DNA of 34,009 bases from an uncultured Porphyromonas sp. (GTDB lineage: Bacteria; Bacteroidota; Bacteroidia; Bacteroidales; Porphyromonadaceae). This document shows, in pieces, positions 31,938 through 34,009 of the stretch; position 1 is the first letter of the stretch, and each line of letters starts with the position of its first letter. The stretch is taken from positions 1 to 34,009 of the forward strand of contig CABUDK010000007.1 of NCBI GenBank assembly GCA_902490315.1, in the 5' to 3' direction. Position numbers and translations under genes: made by a program. The notes under the pieces were generated by a model. The model was not told the DNA's origin and did not search any database. It saw only the letters and a program-made list of their open reading frames with translations.

Positions 31938-33293
31938 CTACCACGACTCCGCCGAATACGACGGCCTAGCTTCAACTAATTCTAGGGCTGCTGCAGACTC
32001 AGGGCGATCCTTTCCATTCACTAAGTTGTTCTCGCCGTATACGCCTTCATGTTCTAGGTACTCCTCTATAGCTCGTTGTCTGGTTTTCTCACAGCGTTCC
32101 TTGAGTCCCTTGGGGAAGGTGTCATTTCCCTTTAAGTCCGCATAACCATAGTATGTCTTGCCTAAAAAAGAATAGAGAAACCCCGAGTTCATCCAAAAGA
32201 TGTGATCACTTAGCTCCTTAAACTCTTGTAGTGCCACAGGAACAACACCATTGGATAAATCTATTGGACTATCTGAATACATACTGTTTGGATAGATATA
32301 GATGCCAACATGATCATACTCATCAGGTATAAGCACTTTACCGTGGCTATCTTTAAGTCCCCAAAGACAGAGAGCACCACCATACATTCCATCAAAATCA
32401 AAAAGTAGGGTACGTGTAAATGTCATTCCCTTACCCGCATTAGCTCTTCCTTCTATTTTCTCTTTATTTTTCTCTTCACGACTTACATCTTTAAATCTAT
32501 TTCCCTCAGTATCATAAACCCTGTAATATTCAGAGTCATCTCTAGGGATATACAACTTGCCATCTATATACTTCGCAACAAAAGCAGGATGATCAAAAGG
32601 GCTCATCTCAGGGCCCCCATAAGGCTCACTGTGTTCATAGTAAGTGCCCCTAAAAACTCTATTCCCTTGCCTATCTAGCACTGTGAAAAGATCTTGACAA
32701 TAACTCATAAACACTACACGTCCTTCAGAAAACTCTCCTGGTAGATACATTTCATGGGTGTCCGTAGGAGGGGGAATAACCACCTGCCCCAGTGTGTCAA
32801 TAAATGCCCAGCCATCTCTATCAGGCAACTCCACAGAAGCTAGTCCCTCATGAAAGGGATGAGCACGACTATACTTGCATGGGATCACCTCTCGTCCCCA
32901 AGTGTCTATGTAGCCCCATCGCCCGTCCTTGCGGACAGCGGCATACCCTTCACTATACAGGCTAAGCTCATCATACTGCTCTATGGCTTTGATAAACTCT
33001 GGCGTTAGCTGGACGATCCGATTCTTATTATTAGACGAGGAGTCTTGCAGCAACCTCGTGGAGAGACTATCAGTCACAACTACGGGCGCGCTATCCCGAG
33101 CGACAATATGATAGCAACAAGCTCCCAAGACGATGAGGAGAGCGATGATCAGACCGCCCCATATGCACCAGTTCCTATACTTATTGCTATTGGGGTTGCT
33201 TGGCTTCGCACCCGTAGGCGACGCTCCATACGGATTGCCCGATGGTTGACTAGATGGCTGACCTGAATATGCAGTGTTGTTCTTTGACTCCAT
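31938..33293 (-). CDS. WG-repeat membrane protein
   Basis: This 451-residue protein has a Ser/Pro/Asn/Gly-rich N-terminus (1-40), one membrane helix (43-64, WCIWGGLIIALLIVLGACC) and an extracytoplasmic region with WG repeats. The clearest repeats are AAVRKDGRWGYIDTWGREVI and ASVELPDRDGWAFIDTLGQ; later ones are degenerate. WG repeats are usually found in surface or periplasmic proteins of unknown role. The frame is open to a TTG at 33323, but I chose the ATG at 33293, which fits the promoter upstream. The middle of the gene (about 32200-32750) is visibly richer in A+T than its neighbours, hinting at a different history. It shares its layout (disordered N-terminus, one helix, large outer domain) with the convergent zinc-ribbon protein. 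Confidence 0.75.
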   Translation of the reverse strand: MESKNNTAYSGQPSSQPSGNPYGASPTGAKPSNPNSNKYRNWCIWGGLIIALLIVLGACCYHIVARDSAPVVVTDSLSTRLLQDSSSNNKNRIVQLTPEFIKAIEQYDELSLYSEGYAAVRKDGRWGYIDTWGREVIPCKYSRAHPFHEGLASVELPDRDGWAFIDTLGQVVIPPPTDTHEMYLPGEFSEGRVVFMSYCQDLFTVLDRQGNRVFRGTYYEHSEPYGGPEMSPFDHPAFVAKYIDGKLYIPRDDSEYYRVYDTEGNRFKDVSREEKNKEKIEGRANAGKGMTFTRTLLFDFDGMYGGALCLWGLKDSHGKVLIPDEYDHVGIYIYPNSMYSDSPIDLSNGVVPVALQEFKELSDHIFWMNSGFLYSFLGKTYYGYADLKGNDTFPKGLKERCEKTRQRAIEEYLEHEGVYGENNLVNGKDRPESAAALELVEARPSYSAESW

Positions 33294-33369
33294 AGAGTAA
33301 GATGCTACTTGACGATGAAACAAGCTGTGTATATTAACCTAAGGTGGAGAGGACTCCTCCCTCTGCAAA

Positions 33370-33399
33370 CAAAGTTACTGAAATATTACTTCTATGCAA
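33370..33399 (-). promoter_or_regulatory. Promoter of the WG-repeat gene
   Basis: On the minus strand TTG (33399-33397), a 19-base spacer and TAACTTTG (33377-33370) match the Bacteroidetes -33/-7 pattern well. The ATG is 76 bases after the -7 box. Confidence 0.7.
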
Positions 33400-33421
33400 C
33401 AATCCTTGATGCTCCTAAATC

Positions 33422-33518
33422 CCGCAAATCTCCTTACAAGCCAGCTCAATGAGCCAACGAGTAGCCCCGTGCGTTCCCACACAAGGTTACGCGTTTCATC
33501 GGGCTACTTGATTTGCGG
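33422..33518. repeat. Nested inverted repeats between the WG-repeat gene and rplQ
   Basis: Outer arms are CCGCAAATC (33422-33430) and GATTTGCGG (33510-33518), both perfect over 9 bp. Inner arms are AGTAGCCC (33460-33467) and GGGCTACT (33501-33508). Inside those, TGCGT and ACGCG can also pair. A small GCTC-AAT-GAGC hairpin lies at 33445-33455. It is not a tRNA. It could be a small structured RNA or a mobile-element remnant. Confidence 0.45.
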
Positions 33519-33593
33519 AATCTAGGCAAGATAAGGGGGGGAAACGTATGACGACATGCATAGGACTCAACTGTAGCACGTCGAGAAATGACA

Positions 33594-33629
33594 AGAGGGA
33601 GCGCCGAGCCTAGGCTCGACACTCCCTCT
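33594..33629 (-). terminator. Terminator of the rplQ operon
   Basis: On the minus strand AGAGGGAG and CTCCCTCT enclose a further fully paired region with GAGCC-TA-GGCTC at the tip, making a stem of about 17 bp with wobbles, followed by TGTCATTTCTC. The 124 bases between it and the rplQ stop hold only a small CCTCTCC/GGGGAG hairpin. Confidence 0.7.
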
Positions 33630-33752
33630 CTTATTGTTACTCTGAGCTAAGACGAGTAGGAAAGCTTTTATCAGCTCTCACATGCTAACATAGAGCCTCT
33701 CCAGAGGGGAGTGGCTATGCCGCTGTATCTCGTCAACTCTCCTAGTGAGCTA

Positions 33753-34009
33753 CTACTCCTGTGTTGCTGGCTCCTCAGCCTTGGGTGTCTCCTCTGTAGC
33801 TGGAGCCTCCTGCTGGGCAGCTGCCTTAGTAGCACCGCTACCACGACGTGAACGACGTGTACGCTTCTTGCCGTCACTCTTAGGAGCAGAGGCGCTCTTG
33901 GTGATGTTGTCGTTGAAATCTACGAGCTCGATAAAGCACATAGAGGCATTGTCTCCAAGACGTAGTCCCGTGCGTAGGATGCGTGTATAACCTCCAGGGC
34001 GATCGCCGA
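33753..34009 (-). CDS. rplQ: 50S ribosomal protein L17 (partial, C-terminal part)
   Basis: The frame enters from the right edge and ends at 33753. The 84 visible residues start with GDRPGGYTRILRTGLRLGD, the signature of the L17 core, then ASMCFIELVDFN. A long tail follows, rich in Lys/Arg (KKRTRRSRRG) and then Ala/Glu/Pro. Long, low-complexity L17 tails are usual in Bacteroidetes. The rest of the gene, and probably rpoA beyond it, lies outside the window. Confidence 0.95.
   Translation of the reverse strand, partial: GDRPGGYTRILRTGLRLGDNASMCFIELVDFNDNITKSASAPKSDGKKRTRRSRRGSGATKAAAQQEAPATEETPKAEEPATQE

Noticed and set aside
33422..33518. Possible tRNA
   Set aside because: There is a closing stem and a D-arm-like GCTC-AAT-GAGC hairpin, but no T-arm consensus, no valid anticodon arm and no CCA-type end in the right place.

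Overview
The window looks like a piece of a Bacteroidales chromosome, most likely Porphyromonas (a P. asaccharolytica/P. uenonis-like species is my inference). The evidence is the TAnnTTTG -7 promoter boxes typical of Bacteroidetes, the FeoA-FeoB fusion, the anaerobe set of 2[4Fe-4S] ferredoxin and rubrerythrin, GC-moderate codon use, and weak or absent Shine-Dalgarno sites. No insertion-sequence transposase, rRNA, tRNA or CRISPR array was found. The text is mostly core genome, with two less familiar accessory stretches.

Layout, left to right. A 3' gene fragment and its terminator (1-184) are followed by a repeat-rich gap. Then come recJ-recQ-ispE (787-5543), read rightward. After a second repeat island comes feoAB with a small Cys-rich FeoB-associated membrane protein (5942-8648). 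Next are an MFS transporter, an internally deleted MFS remnant, an M20 amidohydrolase, miaB and a small ferredoxin (8774-13427). A third repeat island precedes dxs-trkA-trkH (14068-18810). On the minus strand lie an LptF/LptG permease, rny, zapA and a coiled-coil ORF (18818-22473). Rubrerythrin (22854-23435) is read rightward from a fourth repeat island. A minus-strand run beginning with recA (28991) continues through a possible 37-codon ORF, a macro-like protein, a FemAB/GNAT-like protein, a deacetylase-like protein and a glycosyltransferase down to 23536. A fifth repeat island separates recA from two uncharacterised membrane proteins (29660-31716). These are convergent with a WG-repeat membrane protein (33293-31938). 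The window ends inside rplQ (L17), the last gene of the usual rpoA operon.

Functionally the window joins DNA repair and recombination (recJ, recQ, recA), isoprenoid precursor synthesis (ispE, dxs), iron and redox handling (feoAB, ferredoxin, rubrerythrin), potassium uptake (trkAH), RNA turnover and tRNA modification (rny, miaB), division (zapA) and envelope assembly (LptF/G, glycosyltransferase, deacetylase-like and FemAB-like proteins).

Two patterns are not explained by the genes. First, five intergenic islands (about 311-505, 5610-5800, 13650-13824, 22596-22744, 29143-29337) are copies of a composite palindromic element built on a 21-bp unit. Its inner 39-bp segment lies in opposite orientations in different copies. 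Second, a TACCTA-N4-TAGGTA inverted repeat sits upstream of feoAB and the ferredoxin, and the same half-sites flank the rubrerythrin start region. This suggests a shared iron or redox regulator.
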